DNA of 16,594 nucleotides from CAZGIF01 sp964526045 (GCA_964526045.1 CAZGIF010000012.1:1-16594); one strand, 5' to 3'. Positions 1-7,730 are shown, numbered from the stretch's first letter. Made by a program: numbers and translations. Notes: generated by a model not told the origin, from the sequence alone.

Positions 1-576
1 AAAATAAAAGATCGCCAAAAAATTGCCCTTGAAAAGAAAATAGAAAAAGAAAAAGAAAAGGTACAAAGAAAAATAAAAATACTATCAAACAAAGAACGAA
101 CAAAAGGCGAAAAAAAGGCAAGACTGTTGATTTGAAAAAAACAAACAAAGAAAACAAAAAACATAAGTGATAGTATAACTAAGAATAAAAATAAGGCTTA
201 TAAATATTTTCAGCTCTACATAAGACTACTACATGCAGACAAGGACGGGTACGTAACTCTTGCATGCAGTAATAAGCGCATTTTTTATACAAAATGTGAT
301 GCATGACATATATATAGCAAACAAAGATTTCCAAACATCGCTTTCATAGAAAAGAATTGTCGACCTATAAGCAAATGAACAAACAAGATGCAATGATCTA
401 GCACAGGAGAACGACGTACGAATGTACTAACCGAAAAAGAAGACAAGGAACTTGAAAAATTCTCACAGGAAAACATAGACAGAACTGTTTATACAAAACA
501 GTACTACAAAGATATTACAGAAAAATACAAAAAGCTTTGCGGTGATTTGAAAAAAACTATTGCAAAACAAAAATAA
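1..576 (+). CDS. NinG/Rap-like recombination protein (5' end missing)
   Basis: The reading frame is open from the first base, so the start lies outside the window; 191 codons remain before TAA. NinG (Rap) of lambda acts in phage recombination on branched DNA. The sequence shows a very basic, probably helical N-terminal part, then YIRLLHADKDGYVTLACSN, then CDAGHIYSKQRFP and NCRPISKGTNK. This matches the NinG order 'YIRLRD...C..C...AGH...SRR...C..C N'. The glycine of the Gly-His pair is a TGA codon at 304-306, as are three other glycines. Only one Cys of each usual CxxC pair is kept (ACSN and CRPI), so zinc binding may be altered. In lambda, ninG lies upstream of the late regulator, which suits its place before the late operon. 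The family call is by motif recognition, without a database search. Confidence 0.72.
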
Positions 577-635
577 ATAATTATAAGATGAGTAATACGA
601 TCAGGGTTGATGACTTTCCCCCGTATTCTGACGCT

Positions 636-682
636 CATTATACGATAAGTATGGTGTATTCGCGATAAGTGTCTGTATAATG
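636..682. repeat. 8-bp perfect inverted repeat CATTATAC / GTATAATG
   Basis: The arms are 636-643 and 675-682, with a 31-nt loop. The arms match perfectly. It partly overlaps another possible stem (588-638), so the two could be alternative folds of one transcript. It is not followed by a T-run, so it is not a classical intrinsic terminator. Confidence 0.45.
643..670. repeat. Direct repeat CGATAAGT, two copies 20 bp apart
   Basis: CGATAAGT occurs at 643-650 and 663-670, start to start 20 bp, close to two helical turns. Both copies lie in the 31-nt loop of the inverted repeat 636-643/675-682. Paired sites on one face of DNA are typical of repressor or activator operators, but no regulator gene is visible in the window, so the function is inferred. 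Confidence 0.4.
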
Positions 683-869
683 TCATATATATATATTTGT
701 ATAGTTTCTTATGTGAAACGTATTTTTCTATTATTCAAAAGAAATAGCAAAAATTTACTCTTATATATATATGACTTTATGCAGACAACTCTAACCGAAA
801 GTATATTGTATATACTTATTGTATATAGAAAAATAATATATTATGTTAATAACAAACAACCTACGGTTG

Positions 870-882
870 CACCTGAAAGGTG
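870..882 (+). other. Small hairpin CACCT-GAA-AGGTG
   Basis: A perfect 5-bp stem with a GAA loop, in the most GC-rich spot of an otherwise AT-rich stretch, followed by TTTATATATATTATA. The T-run is interrupted, so it is a weak terminator candidate at best. A similar GAA-loop hairpin occurs before the portal gene (2997-3011). Confidence 0.35.
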
Positions 883-913
883 TTTATATATATTATAAGT
901 ATATAGTGTATAT

Positions 914-944
914 TTGTTAATTGATAACAAATAGTTAGTATAAT
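914..944 (+). promoter_or_regulatory. Possible sigma-70-type promoter for the late operon
   Basis: A perfect TATAAT (939-944) is preceded by TTGTTA (914-919) with a 19-bp spacer, two longer than ideal. The -35-like box lies inside the perfect inverted repeat TTTGTTA/TAACAAA (913-931), so a protein bound there could block or aid transcription. In DNA this AT-rich, chance TATAAT matches are common. The case rests on position, about 155 bp before the first packaging gene and after the last early-type gene. Confidence 0.3.
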
Positions 945-983
945 ATATACATGATATTATTTATATTTATATGTTCCCTATAT

Positions 984-1061
984 ATGTACAAAAAAACAGA
1001 AAAACAACTACAAGCAGAGTACAAAATAAAATACAAAGAGATATTCTTTGAGTATAAATAG
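984..1061 (+). CDS. Possible very small protein (25 aa)
   Basis: An ATG-started frame encodes a charged peptide beginning MYKKTEKQLQAEYKIKYKEI and ending with TAG. Its Lys/Glu/Tyr-rich, helix-like composition resembles the small proteins of this phage better than random AT-rich DNA does. However, it has no A-tract before the start and only 25 codons. I recognise no family. It could equally be part of the untranslated leader before the terminase genes. Confidence 0.25.
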   Translation: MYKKTEKQLQAEYKIKYKEIFFEYK

Positions 1062-1099
1062 AAAAAAACACATCAGATATTTAGTACTATATATTAACT

Positions 1100-1510
1100 A
1101 TGACAAAAGTAGATATCGATAAGCGCATGAAAGGCAAAAGAAACACAAATTGATTTGATAAAAATCCTTGGAATAGAAACTGTTCTTGAAGACCCCGCAA
1201 AAGTGTGTCTCATGTTCTCAAAGAGATGGAAAAAAGAGGAATAAAGCCTGTATCACAAGACGAAATCAAAGATGTATATTTGTCTCTTGTGAATAATACA
1301 GAAGAAGAAATGAAAGATATATTGGAAGACAACCAGCAACCTATGCTAACAAAACTTGTAATTAAGGCTATGATGCAAGGAAAATGAATAGATGTCCTAG
1401 AGAAAATGTTTGATCGTGCAATAGGAAAAGCAGATCAAAAAATGAGTGTAGAACAAAGCGTCAAAGCATCTCAAATAACAGAAGAGCATATTTATGATGA
1501 AAAAAAATAA
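1100..1510 (+). CDS. Putative small terminase subunit (136 aa)
   Basis: The product lies directly before the large terminase and would recognise phage DNA and help start packaging. It begins with a basic segment holding NPWNRNCSGRPRKSVSH, of the 'NPWN/GRPKGS' type common at the N-terminus of DUF5681-like and other small terminase-type proteins. A central acidic helical part follows, then MLTKLVIKAMMQGKGIDVLEKMFDRAIGKADQK, whose 'hDRhhGKP.Q' pattern is typical of such proteins. Three glycines are TGA codons. TAA is followed immediately by the ATG of the large terminase, so the two are probably co-translated. The start chosen is the ATG upstream of the conserved NPWN/GRP segment; no Shine-Dalgarno is present. 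The role rests mainly on position and these weak motifs. Confidence 0.6.
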
Positions 1511-2968
1511 ATGAAAAAAAACAAACCTAAAATATACAACAGGCGACGAAGATTAAACAATTTGTACAAAGTTATTGACAAGGATGCTAGATCTGTCGTT
1601 TTTAGAATGAATAAAGCACAAGAAAAATTGTATGATATTGAAAAAGAAAACAAAAGAATAATAGTATTGAAAGCAAGACAACTCGGTATGACGACATACA
1701 AATGTATCTCATGAATAGATCGTTGTCTTTTCTACTGAAATCAAAACATAATAATAACAGCGCACAAGCAGGAAAAACAAAAAGAAATATTTACGAAAGT
1801 AAAATATGCGTTTGATCAGATACCAGCTGAGATACTACTCAGTGATTGAACTGTACGACAGAAACCAATCCCAAAATACGATAGTGTCAACGAGTTGTAT
1901 TTTCCTAAGAACAATAGTAGGATTAAGGTATCCTTAGACTCTAGATCATGAACTGCGACATCAATACACATAACAGAGTTAGCTTTCAGGTCTGATGCTA
2001 GATCTATGATGACCTGAACGCTTCCGTCTCTCCCTCAAGAAGCACCTATAACAATAGAAACAACGGCAAATTGAGTGTGAAATTATTTCTACGAATTACG
2101 AAAAAAATCAGAAGATACTTTGTCTTTTTATACATTTTTTTTACCTCGATATGAAGAGGAGGCGTATTTTTCAAAAAATAAACTTGAAGTGTTGCCTGAG
2201 CCAATAGCACATATAAACAATTTACAAATTTCTGAGGGACAAAAACAACGATACAAAGAACAATATGACTTATTGTGACGTGAAGTGTTTCAGGAATACC
2301 CTAGTTTTCCTGAAGAAGCATTCTTAGCTACATGAGATTGTGTTTTCGATGTGGCGAAATTGAAAGCTCTAGACGAGTTGAAGTATACAACACATTCAAG
2401 ATACAAAAAGCTACGTATATACAAAAAATACTCATGACACTGTTATTTTTGAGTAGATACAGCCTGATGAAGTATTGAGTGAGACTATAGTACGATAAGT
2501 ATTAGAAATGCAAACCTTGAGCTAATAGCAGCGTATTATTGACACATAGAACCTGACAATCTATGTGATGTTATAGATGTACTTGTCAAGATGTGATATA
2601 GGGGTACTATATGAATAGAGAGGAATAACACATGAATAGCAACAATATCGAATGCAAAAAAATATTCTCGATATCACATGTTATATAGAGAAAAAACAGT
2701 AGACAAAATAACAAACAAAAAAACAAAGAAGTATTGACGGGTTACGACAAGCAAGACAAGACCCCTTATGATTGCAGATTATGAAGAAGCCATAAGAAAT
2801 GAAAAAATAATAGAGATGGACGAAAGGTTCAAAAAAGAATGTTTCACTTTTTATTACAACGAAAAAAACAGGCCTGAGGCTATATCTTGAAGTCATGACG
2901 ATTGAATTATTGCAGATGCTATATGTGTACAGATGTTACAACAACCTAAATACATAGAATTAATGTAA
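1511..2968 (+). CDS. terL: Large terminase subunit (ATPase/nuclease), 485 aa
   Basis: This is the packaging motor that pumps DNA into the procapsid through the portal and cuts the concatemer. The N-terminal ATPase has KARQLGMTT (about residues 53-62), the deviant Walker A form with no lysine in the loop, as in many phage terminases. It also has IHITELAF (about 151-158) as the Walker B/catalytic glutamate region and TTANGVGNYFYE (about 185-195). The RNase H-like nuclease has FGVDTAGGSIEGDYS (Asp about 316), GIERNNTG (Glu about 370) and SGSHDDGIIADA (Asp 463-464), which supply the acidic metal ligands. By my count 21 of 24 glycines are TGA and only three are GGN. Length is normal for the family. 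The gene abuts the small terminase and is followed by a structured leader and the portal. Confidence 0.93.
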
Positions 2969-3101
2969 AAACACTTGCAAAGTGATGACTTATATATACT
3001 ATGAAATAGTAAATAACGGTTGATATTGTCTTTAAAAGGCTGGGTAGCAGGGGGAGACGATGCCCAGCCACCCCCTGTACTTTACAAAAAGTATAGGTTT
3101 T
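2969..3101 (+). other. Structured leader between terminase and portal
   Basis: Consecutive perfect stems fill most of this intergenic stretch: CACTT-GCA-AAGTG (2972-2984), TACTAT-GAA-ATAGTA (2997-3011), the GC-rich interlocked pair at 3038-3076, and TACTTT-ACAA-AAAGTA (3078-3093). The portal ATG at 3102 follows 8 nt after the last stem. Such a string suggests a folded RNA leader, or possibly a packaging recognition site, since it sits between the terminase and portal genes. No known RNA family is recognised. Confidence 0.5.
3038..3076 (+). ncRNA. GC-rich pseudoknot-like element before the portal gene
   Basis: Stem 1 pairs GGCTGGG (3038-3044) with CCCAGCC (3063-3069), 7 bp. Stem 2 pairs AGGGGG (3049-3054), inside the loop of stem 1, with CCCCCT (3071-3076), 6 bp, just past its 3' side. 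The 39-mer is 28/39 G+C. The two stems interlock; because only one base separates their 3' strands, they may be alternatives rather than simultaneous. The G-run doubles as a Shine-Dalgarno-like sequence before an ATG at 3060, both enclosed by stem 1. The pairing is seen directly; a regulatory role is inferred. Confidence 0.45.
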
Positions 3102-4427
3102 ATGCTGAAAATTTCTACTTACAACAAGGATAGAGTACAGCTACAAGCTGACTTGAAAAGATACGAGACAAATGAATACTTGACATCTTCGAAAAATAGG
3201 AGTACAAAGTCAGATTATTCTTTGCAATTTTTTTATATAAAGAATAAGTTTTTTTATTGAGAGTCTGAACAAAAGGCTTCACTTTTGAATACTTGAAGCA
3301 ATTTATTTTCGACAATATCTGATATATACGCTGATTATGTGTGACAACCTGTACGATGACAAGAAGCAAACATAGCGAATATGGTCAAAGATTATGTGTC
3401 TTTGTGATTTGCTGCTTTTTGTCTTGAAAGAATAAATCAAGAACTGCGCATTGTCTACGTCCCTGCAAAAGGTTATTTTCGTGAAAATTGAGTTGATAGA
3501 ATAGCAAGGTTCTATGAATGAGAGGAGGGCATAAGTGATGATTATTATATATTGCTACAATCTTTTTATGACGGTTATATTGAAAACAAACTATACAAGA
3601 CACTTACTTTTGATGTGCTCAACCTAGACGTAGAGGTGACTCTAGACGCAATAGCAGAAACAGCAAACCTACAACCTATAGTATATACAGGGATAGAGTG
3701 ACAATCTTTGTTTGTAGTCAAAGAAGACGAGAGAGAACAAAACCCAGTATCAATTTTCCAAAAGATACAACATCTTGTGCTTGCAATAGATAGAAATATT
3801 GTCATGTTTAATACACAATTTTTGCAAAACACAGAAAGTTATACATTATTCAAAGGTGTTACATTGCCGTCAGCATTGTATGAACAATATGACAAAGGTA
3901 TCAAAGTAGATATGTCAAAGCTATGACGCAACGTTATGTGAGAAGAAGACTCTAGTATAGAGTTTATCAATAATAAGAATCAGCTTATTGAAAAGGCTAT
4001 GCAGTATGAAGAAGTGATGGTTAGACGTGTTGCAGGTGCTACGTCAATACCTCAAGAGTTCTTGTGACTTGAACAAAAAAACAGTGCAATATGAAAAGGG
4101 TCAAGATTGTTGTCACACTGATCATTTATAAAAAAAATAGAACATATAAGATCTATATTTGATAAGGTGTTTCGTGAAGTAGAAAAAATTATGATGAAAG
4201 AAAATGGAGATATGCAACAATATTACCGACCAGACGTGTTTGCAAAAACCGATCTTGACTTGCTAGAAGAAATTGAAAAGAAGTTGACTTTATGATTGTT
4301 GACAAAACAAAGGGCTATTATGTCACTTGAAGGTTTGAATGAAGATAGCGCATTAAAAATGATAAAATCAATCAAACAAGAAATGCAAACAAATGAGAAC
4401 GTTTTTGTAAACAATATAGAAAATTAA
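3102..4427 (+). CDS. Portal protein (441 aa)
   Basis: The portal forms the dodecameric ring at one capsid vertex through which DNA passes, docking the terminase. Recognisable features are the position right after the large terminase, the usual length, VYVPAKGYFRENGVDRIARFYEGEEG (a clip/wing-type segment of SPP1 gp6-like portals), a central part rich in Asp/Glu, and the C-terminal stem and crown segment RRVAGATSIPQEFLGLEQKNS followed by long helices (HIRSIFDKVFREVEKIMM). Fourteen glycines are TGA. An in-frame ATG at 3060, preceded by GGGGGAG, would add 14 residues encoded by the GC-rich hairpin. I prefer 3102 because the extra residues look like read-through of a structured element, but this start is uncertain. 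The next gene starts 61 nt downstream. Confidence 0.85.
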
Positions 4428-4488
4428 ACAATACAAGAAAACAGGCAATAAGCGACCTAAAAAAAGTAATTTATTTCAAAAAAAAAAC

Positions 4489-4656
4489 ATGGCTAGAGAA
4501 ATGGACTATTCAGCACGAAGAGCAAAAAATCAAGAAGCGTATGCGAGATTAAAGATTGTTGCATCTAGGAACTTAAATAACTTTGCGTTTGTTAATATTG
4601 TTGTGTATATGCTATTTATGGTTTTATGTGTATTGAGATTGTTTGGGCTTATCTAA
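4489..4656 (+). CDS. Small single-span membrane protein (55 aa)
   Basis: A long A-tract precedes the ATG, the same start context as the neighbouring structural genes. The N-terminal half is polar and basic (MAREMDYSARRAKNQEAYARLK). Residues about 31-55 (NFAFVNIVVYMLFMVLCVLRLFGLI) form one hydrophobic segment ending at the C-terminus. No glycine is encoded by TGA; the single glycine is GGG. It lies between portal and scaffold. The topology would suit a small holin-like or membrane-anchored protein, but the place is unusual for a lysis gene and I recognise no family, so the function is unknown. Confidence 0.6.
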   Translation: MAREMDYSARRAKNQEAYARLKIVASRNLNNFAFVNIVVYMLFMVLCVLRLFGLI

Positions 4657-4666
4657 GCAATTGATT

Positions 4667-4704
4667 GTACGCATAGCGTGCGGTTCGTGGGGTTCGTGTC
4701 CCAC
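4667..4704 (+). other. GC-rich double hairpin before the scaffold gene
   Basis: GTACGC-ATA-GCGTGC (4667-4681, 6 bp including one T-G pair) is followed by GTGGG/CCCAC (4687-4691/4700-4704) with an 8-nt loop. The octamer GGTTCGTG is repeated at 4682-4689 and 4691-4698. The second hairpin looks like a tRNA T-arm, but no acceptor, D or anticodon arms can be drawn. It lies about 30 nt before the scaffold start and lacks a T-run, so it is more likely a leader structure than a terminator. Confidence 0.4.
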
Positions 4705-4737
4705 AGTAAAATATTTATCACCGTAAAAATTGCACAT

Positions 4738-5370
4738 ATGAAAGAACAAACAAACGTACAAGATGAAAACATTGAAAACAAAGAAAACATCGACATTGAA
4801 CAAAAAGATGGACAAACTTCGCAAGATGAAACCTCAGAAGATCAATGATCTGATACACTAGACAATTTGAAAAAAGCACTTGCAAAACAAAGAGCAGAAC
4901 TCAAGAAGTACAAAGGTATTGATCCTGATGAGTATAAAAACCTTGTCAAAGAAAAACAAAGTCTAGAAGAAAAAGAAAAGCTCAAAAAGTGAAAGTACGA
5001 AGAGATTATCAATGATTACAAATCAAAGCTAGAAGAAACAGAAAAGTACAAAAGTTTTTATGAAGCTAATGTACAAAGAGAAGAGTGAAAACTTGAATGA
5101 TTATTGCAAAATGTTCCTCAAGAAAAAAAGTGGTTCGTTGAAAAAATAATCTGAAAAGCTGAAAACGTATTCGAAAAAGTTGAGTTGTTAAATGAGTTGA
5201 TACCGACCTTCCAAAAACAAGACTTTATCGCAAACCCTTGATCAGAGGGGAGACAAAAAACAAAAATGTCTTTATTGTCAATATCTGATTTTCAGTCTCT
5301 ATCACGTAGTGACAAAGAATCATATATGGAATCCAGCAAAAAAGAACACTGAGAAGTGAAATTTATTTAA
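4738..5370 (+). CDS. Capsid scaffolding protein (210 aa)
   Basis: The product would guide assembly of the capsid shell and leave or be degraded before DNA packaging. It has the standard signs: position directly upstream of the major capsid gene, an acidic Asn/Glu/Gln-rich N-terminus, and a long charged coiled-coil (about residues 50-125, rich in Lys/Glu, with KNLVKEKQSLEEKEKLKK). A more hydrophobic middle (WFVEKIIGKAENVFEKVELLNELIP) and a polar tail with SISDFQSLSRSDKESYM follow; the basic, helical C-terminal region of scaffolds is what normally binds coat protein. Seven glycines are TGA and three GGN. It ends 18 nt before the capsid ATG. Scaffolds diverge strongly, so the call rests on composition and position. 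Confidence 0.75.
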
Positions 5371-5388
5371 TTTATTTTTTTTTAAAAA

Positions 5389-6276
5389 ATGGCAAACACA
5401 CTAGACCCATTAAAAGCAGAAGCACGAAGTGCTGTACTACAAGAAGTATTGTACGAAAAATTTGTATGAAAAATGATTGCAAATACAAAATTTGAAGGTC
5501 TTTTCAGTTGAAATGACACTGTACATTTCCCTAGATTAGCACCTATTGTCTCACAAAACCTTGCTACATCTTATGCAAACGTTACTGTTCAAGATCTTGT
5601 AACAACAGATGAAACATTTACTTTAGACACAAGAAAACATTTCGCTTTCAGCATCTCTAATGAGGATATGATTGAAATGGCAATTGATCCAGAAAGTCAA
5701 GCTATACAAGATTGAGCACAGGCTTTCGCAAAAGATTATGACACGGCAATCATGGCAGAGTTTGCCAATGCGTCTTATACTGTTGATGATTGAGATATGG
5801 AAACAGCTACAAACGGTTGATCTTGAAACCCAATCATTTTGTCAAAAACAAATATATATGATATGTTGACAGCAGTTTCACAAGCTATGAACTTGAATAA
5901 CATGCCTATGGACAATAGATTTGTTGTTGTTTCTCCATCAGAAGAGAGGTTTTTGCAAAAATCTGAGTTTTTCATAAAAGCAACAGAAACTTGAGATAGA
6001 AGAGTAGAGACATGAGTAATAGGAAGAGCGTTAGGTATGACAATCGTTTTGTCAAACAATATCAATGTTACAACTGGTATACAAGACGTAAGAAATTTGA
6101 TTGCATGAGCTGGAAAGCCTGTCTCATTTGCAGCAAATATCAAACCAAACGTAGAATTCACTCCGTCGCAGTATAGAGAGAGTTTCACTTCACTTGTAAA
6201 AGCACAAACAAAGTTTTGAGTGAAAACATTTACTGAGGGCGCAAATAAAATGATACACATACCGGTTGTTGCATAA
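5389..6276 (+). CDS. Major capsid protein, HK97-like (295 aa)
   Basis: This is the shell subunit. Features that fit HK97-fold coat proteins are the N-terminal segment AVLQEVLYEKFVGKMIANTKFEG, the NDTVHFPRLAPI strand, the axial/peripheral domain stretch SISNEDMIEMAIDPESQAIQDGAQAFAKDYDTAIM, the well-conserved FVVVSPSEERFLQKSEFFIKA, and the end of the core domain (GVIGRALGMTIVLSNN ... SFTSLVKAQTKFGVKTF). Length is typical for an unfused coat without protease. No prohead protease gene is seen in the window, which agrees with a separate scaffold. Ten glycines are TGA and seven are GGN, a higher GGN share than in terminase. Translation starts after TTTTTTTTTAAAAA with no Shine-Dalgarno. Confidence 0.87.
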
Positions 6277-6298
6277 ATTTTAAATTTTACTATAAAAA

Positions 6299-6433
6299 AT
6301 GGTTAAAATTATAAACAGAGCTTGACAAATTAAAAACGTAAACGAAGATATATCAAAAAAAATGATAGACAAAAAAGAAGCTACGTTGTATAAAGAAGAG
6401 AAGAAAACAAAAGAAGAAAAGAAAACAAAATAA
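6299..6433 (+). CDS. Small charged protein after the capsid gene (44 aa)
   Basis: The ATG follows TATAAAAA. The first 30 residues (MVKIINRAGQIKNVNEDISK...) have the pattern of small phage proteins often found next to capsid and neck genes, 'V.hhN..G....V.e..A..hh..g.A.h'. The end is a Lys/Glu run with a repeated KKTKEE. It may be a minor head or decoration component, but I recognise no defined function. One glycine is TGA. It lies 22 nt after the capsid stop, in the same transcription unit. Confidence 0.6.
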
Positions 6434-6455
6434 TTATTTTATTGCAAAAAAAACT

Positions 6456-6539
6456 ATGGGTAAAATCAATATCGTAAGGATTATGACAGACAAATTGTTT
6501 GTACATTGATACACAGTACATAGCATAGTTTTAGAATAA
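6456..6539 (+). CDS. Very small protein (27 aa), unknown
   Basis: The frame MGKINIVRIMTDKLFVHGYT...E is preceded by GCAAAAAAAACT, the same A-rich start context as the flanking genes, and it fits neatly between two genes with 22- and 12-nt gaps. One glycine is TGA. It is too short for a family assignment. Its tidy placement and start context are the reasons for calling it; it could also be the remnant of a longer gene. Confidence 0.4.
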
Positions 6540-6551
6540 ATAATTAAAAAA

Positions 6552-6980
6552 ATGGCAAATCTACTCAGCAATATAGTATATGTAAGTCTAGAAGACTTGA
6601 GAGACACAACTTCAATAGTAGGTTTAAAAAACCTTACTGATGATCTTTTATGAAAAACAATCACAACGGCACAATATATCATAGATGATTATCTATGATA
6701 TTATGGTTGTAAGTTTGTTGCTACTCAAGATTTTATTTTTCCTATTGATGTTGACTGAGTAGAGACATTGCCTACTGACATACAGATAGCAACGGTGCTT
6801 GTTTGTGAACAGATATACTTGAAGTGATATGATAGATATGAATGATCATACGAGATCAAAGAAGAAAAGAGTTGACCTGATAGTGTTGTTTTTTGAATGA
6901 AAAGATCAGACTTCATATCAAACAAAGCAAAATCAATAATAATCAAATATAAAAATAGTTTTTTTAAAGAAGTGATCTAA
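6552..6980 (+). CDS. Head-tail adaptor (neck) protein (142 aa)
   Basis: The position between capsid and tail genes, length and helical content fit the adaptor that binds beneath the portal (HK97 gp6/SPP1 gp15-like). Visible are a start YVSLEDLRDTTSIVGLKNLTDDLLGKTITTAQYIIDDYLGYYGC, i.e. the typical 'L..lr.....l.d..l...i..A...Id.y.g' helix pattern. Then come the segment ETLPTDIQIATVLVCEQIYLKG, a helix in which adaptors usually read 'hP..i..At..la...', and a polar C-terminal part. Seven or so glycines are TGA. The stop overlaps the next start as TAATG, so it is translationally coupled with the head-closure gene. Assigned by position and pattern. Confidence 0.65.
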
Positions 6981-7324
6981 TGTACTACGACAATATCAAA
7001 GTATACGACTTGCAATACGAGGGACTTTATCAAAAAACAAATAAGGTAAAGATTTTTGATTGATCATGCAATGCATACGAGGGGAATGAAAACAATATGA
7101 AACCTAGTGATCTTGCTATGTCAACTTATGTAGAAAAAATGGAGGTTGTTATCCCTGGTACAATATCTTGTATAAAAACTTGAATGTTTTGTACAATTGT
7201 TAATCCTTTGTGAAAAGATTGTTGAGAGTTTGAAGTAATAAAAGTCAAAGTGAATCAGTCAGTTTCCTGACGTGTAAACAACACAAAGCTTCTTATATAT
7301 TCAGTGTGAACAGATGCAGAATAA
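6980..7324 (+). CDS. Putative head-closure protein (114 aa)
   Basis: It starts in the TAATG overlap with the adaptor gene and ends inside the start of the HK97 gp10-like gene. At this place phages encode the head-closure or stopper protein (SPP1 gp16-like), a small beta-barrel under the adaptor. The sequence is beta-rich, with VKIFDGSCNAYEGNENNMKPS followed by VEKMEVVIPGTISCIKTGMFCTIVNP and VKVKVNQSVSGRVNNTKLLIYSV, agreeing with a small barrel. Six glycines are TGA. No family-specific motif is visible, so the role is inferred from order and fold-like composition. Confidence 0.5.
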
Positions 7325-7730
7325 ATCAGTATTGAACTACTCAAAAAAACTCTTAAATATATCACAAAAACAAAGAGAAGCTGTTGTTATAGGTATAGAC
7401 AAAGCACTTGATATCAGAAAACAATATGCTGAAAGTATAAGCCCTATAGACACATGAGAATATATATCATCTCACTATTTTGTAAAAACTATTGATACAT
7501 GAAAGCAAATATCATGATCAAATGTAAATGATGCAAGTGATGCAGTTATAGTAGAGTTTTGAGCATGACTCACAACAAATCGGCATCGTGCAGACAACCT
7601 AAATCAGCCTTACCCTCAAAGAGAAGTTATATATAGGTGAGAGTGAGCAAATGTATATACAAGAACAGCATCAGACACAGCAGAACAAGTATCTTTAATT
7701 GTTATAAAAGAACTATGAACAGTCAAATAA
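7314..7730 (+). CDS. HK97 gp10-like tail/neck protein (138 aa)
   Basis: The family is recognised by SPIDTGEYISSHYF ('P.dTG.lr.S'), then VIVEFGAGLTTNRHRADN ('V.hG..YA...e'), after an N-terminal amphipathic helix (KKLLNISQKQREAVVIGIDKALD). The glycine of DTG and those in FGAG are TGA, again showing the code. HK97 gp10-like proteins act in head-tail joining or tail completion. It overlaps the preceding gene by 11 nt and the following by 16 nt, a compact arrangement typical of neck genes. Length is usual for the family. Confidence 0.72.

Larger units (their letters stand above)
577..1099. other. Gene-poor, hairpin-rich control region
   Basis: These 523 bases hold no convincing gene with TGA read as glycine. 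They hold many inverted repeats: ATGAG/CTCAT plus AATACG/CGTATT (588-638), CATTATAC/GTATAATG (636-682), an 8-bp stem around TGT (799-817), CACCT-GAA-AGGTG (870-882) and TTTGTTA/TAACAAA (913-931). An 8-base direct repeat (CGATAAGT) lies inside the second one. The region separates the NinG-like gene from the terminase genes, so a termination/late-promoter role is a reasonable inference. The only longer open stretch (680-898) has no glycine codon of any kind and AT-biased hydrophobic composition. I regard it as probably not a gene. Confidence 0.5.

Noticed and set aside
588..668. 26-codon ATG frame after the NinG-like gene
   Set aside because: It overlaps the inverted repeats 588-638 and 636-682, contains no TGA or GGN glycine and is too short to support.
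680..898. 72-codon plus-strand frame in the control region
   Set aside because: No glycine codon of either kind, a hydrophobic Ile/Tyr/Leu bias expected from AT-rich DNA, and it spans two hairpins; no start context like that of the real genes.
3031..3076. Programmed -1 frameshift: TTTAAAA followed by a pseudoknot
   Set aside because: No gene reads through TTTAAAA; the terminase has already stopped at 2968 and there is no spacer between the heptamer and the stem.
3038..3096. HDV-like or pistol self-cleaving ribozyme
   Set aside because: The interlocked stems lack the extra P3/P4 stems and the space they need (only 8 nt between the stem 2 and stem 1 strands), and the pistol layout needs a longer gap before the pseudoknot strand.
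4620..4715. tRNA suggested by the T-arm-like hairpin GTGGG...CCCAC
   Set aside because: The loop is 8 (or 6) nt rather than 7, and no acceptor, D or anticodon stems can be built upstream; the 5' part would fall within a coding gene.
5775..6260. 161-residue open frame on the minus strand, antisense to the capsid gene
   Set aside because: It lies entirely within a well-supported plus-strand capsid gene with conserved motifs. TGA on the minus strand corresponds to TCA on the plus strand, and the product resembles no family.
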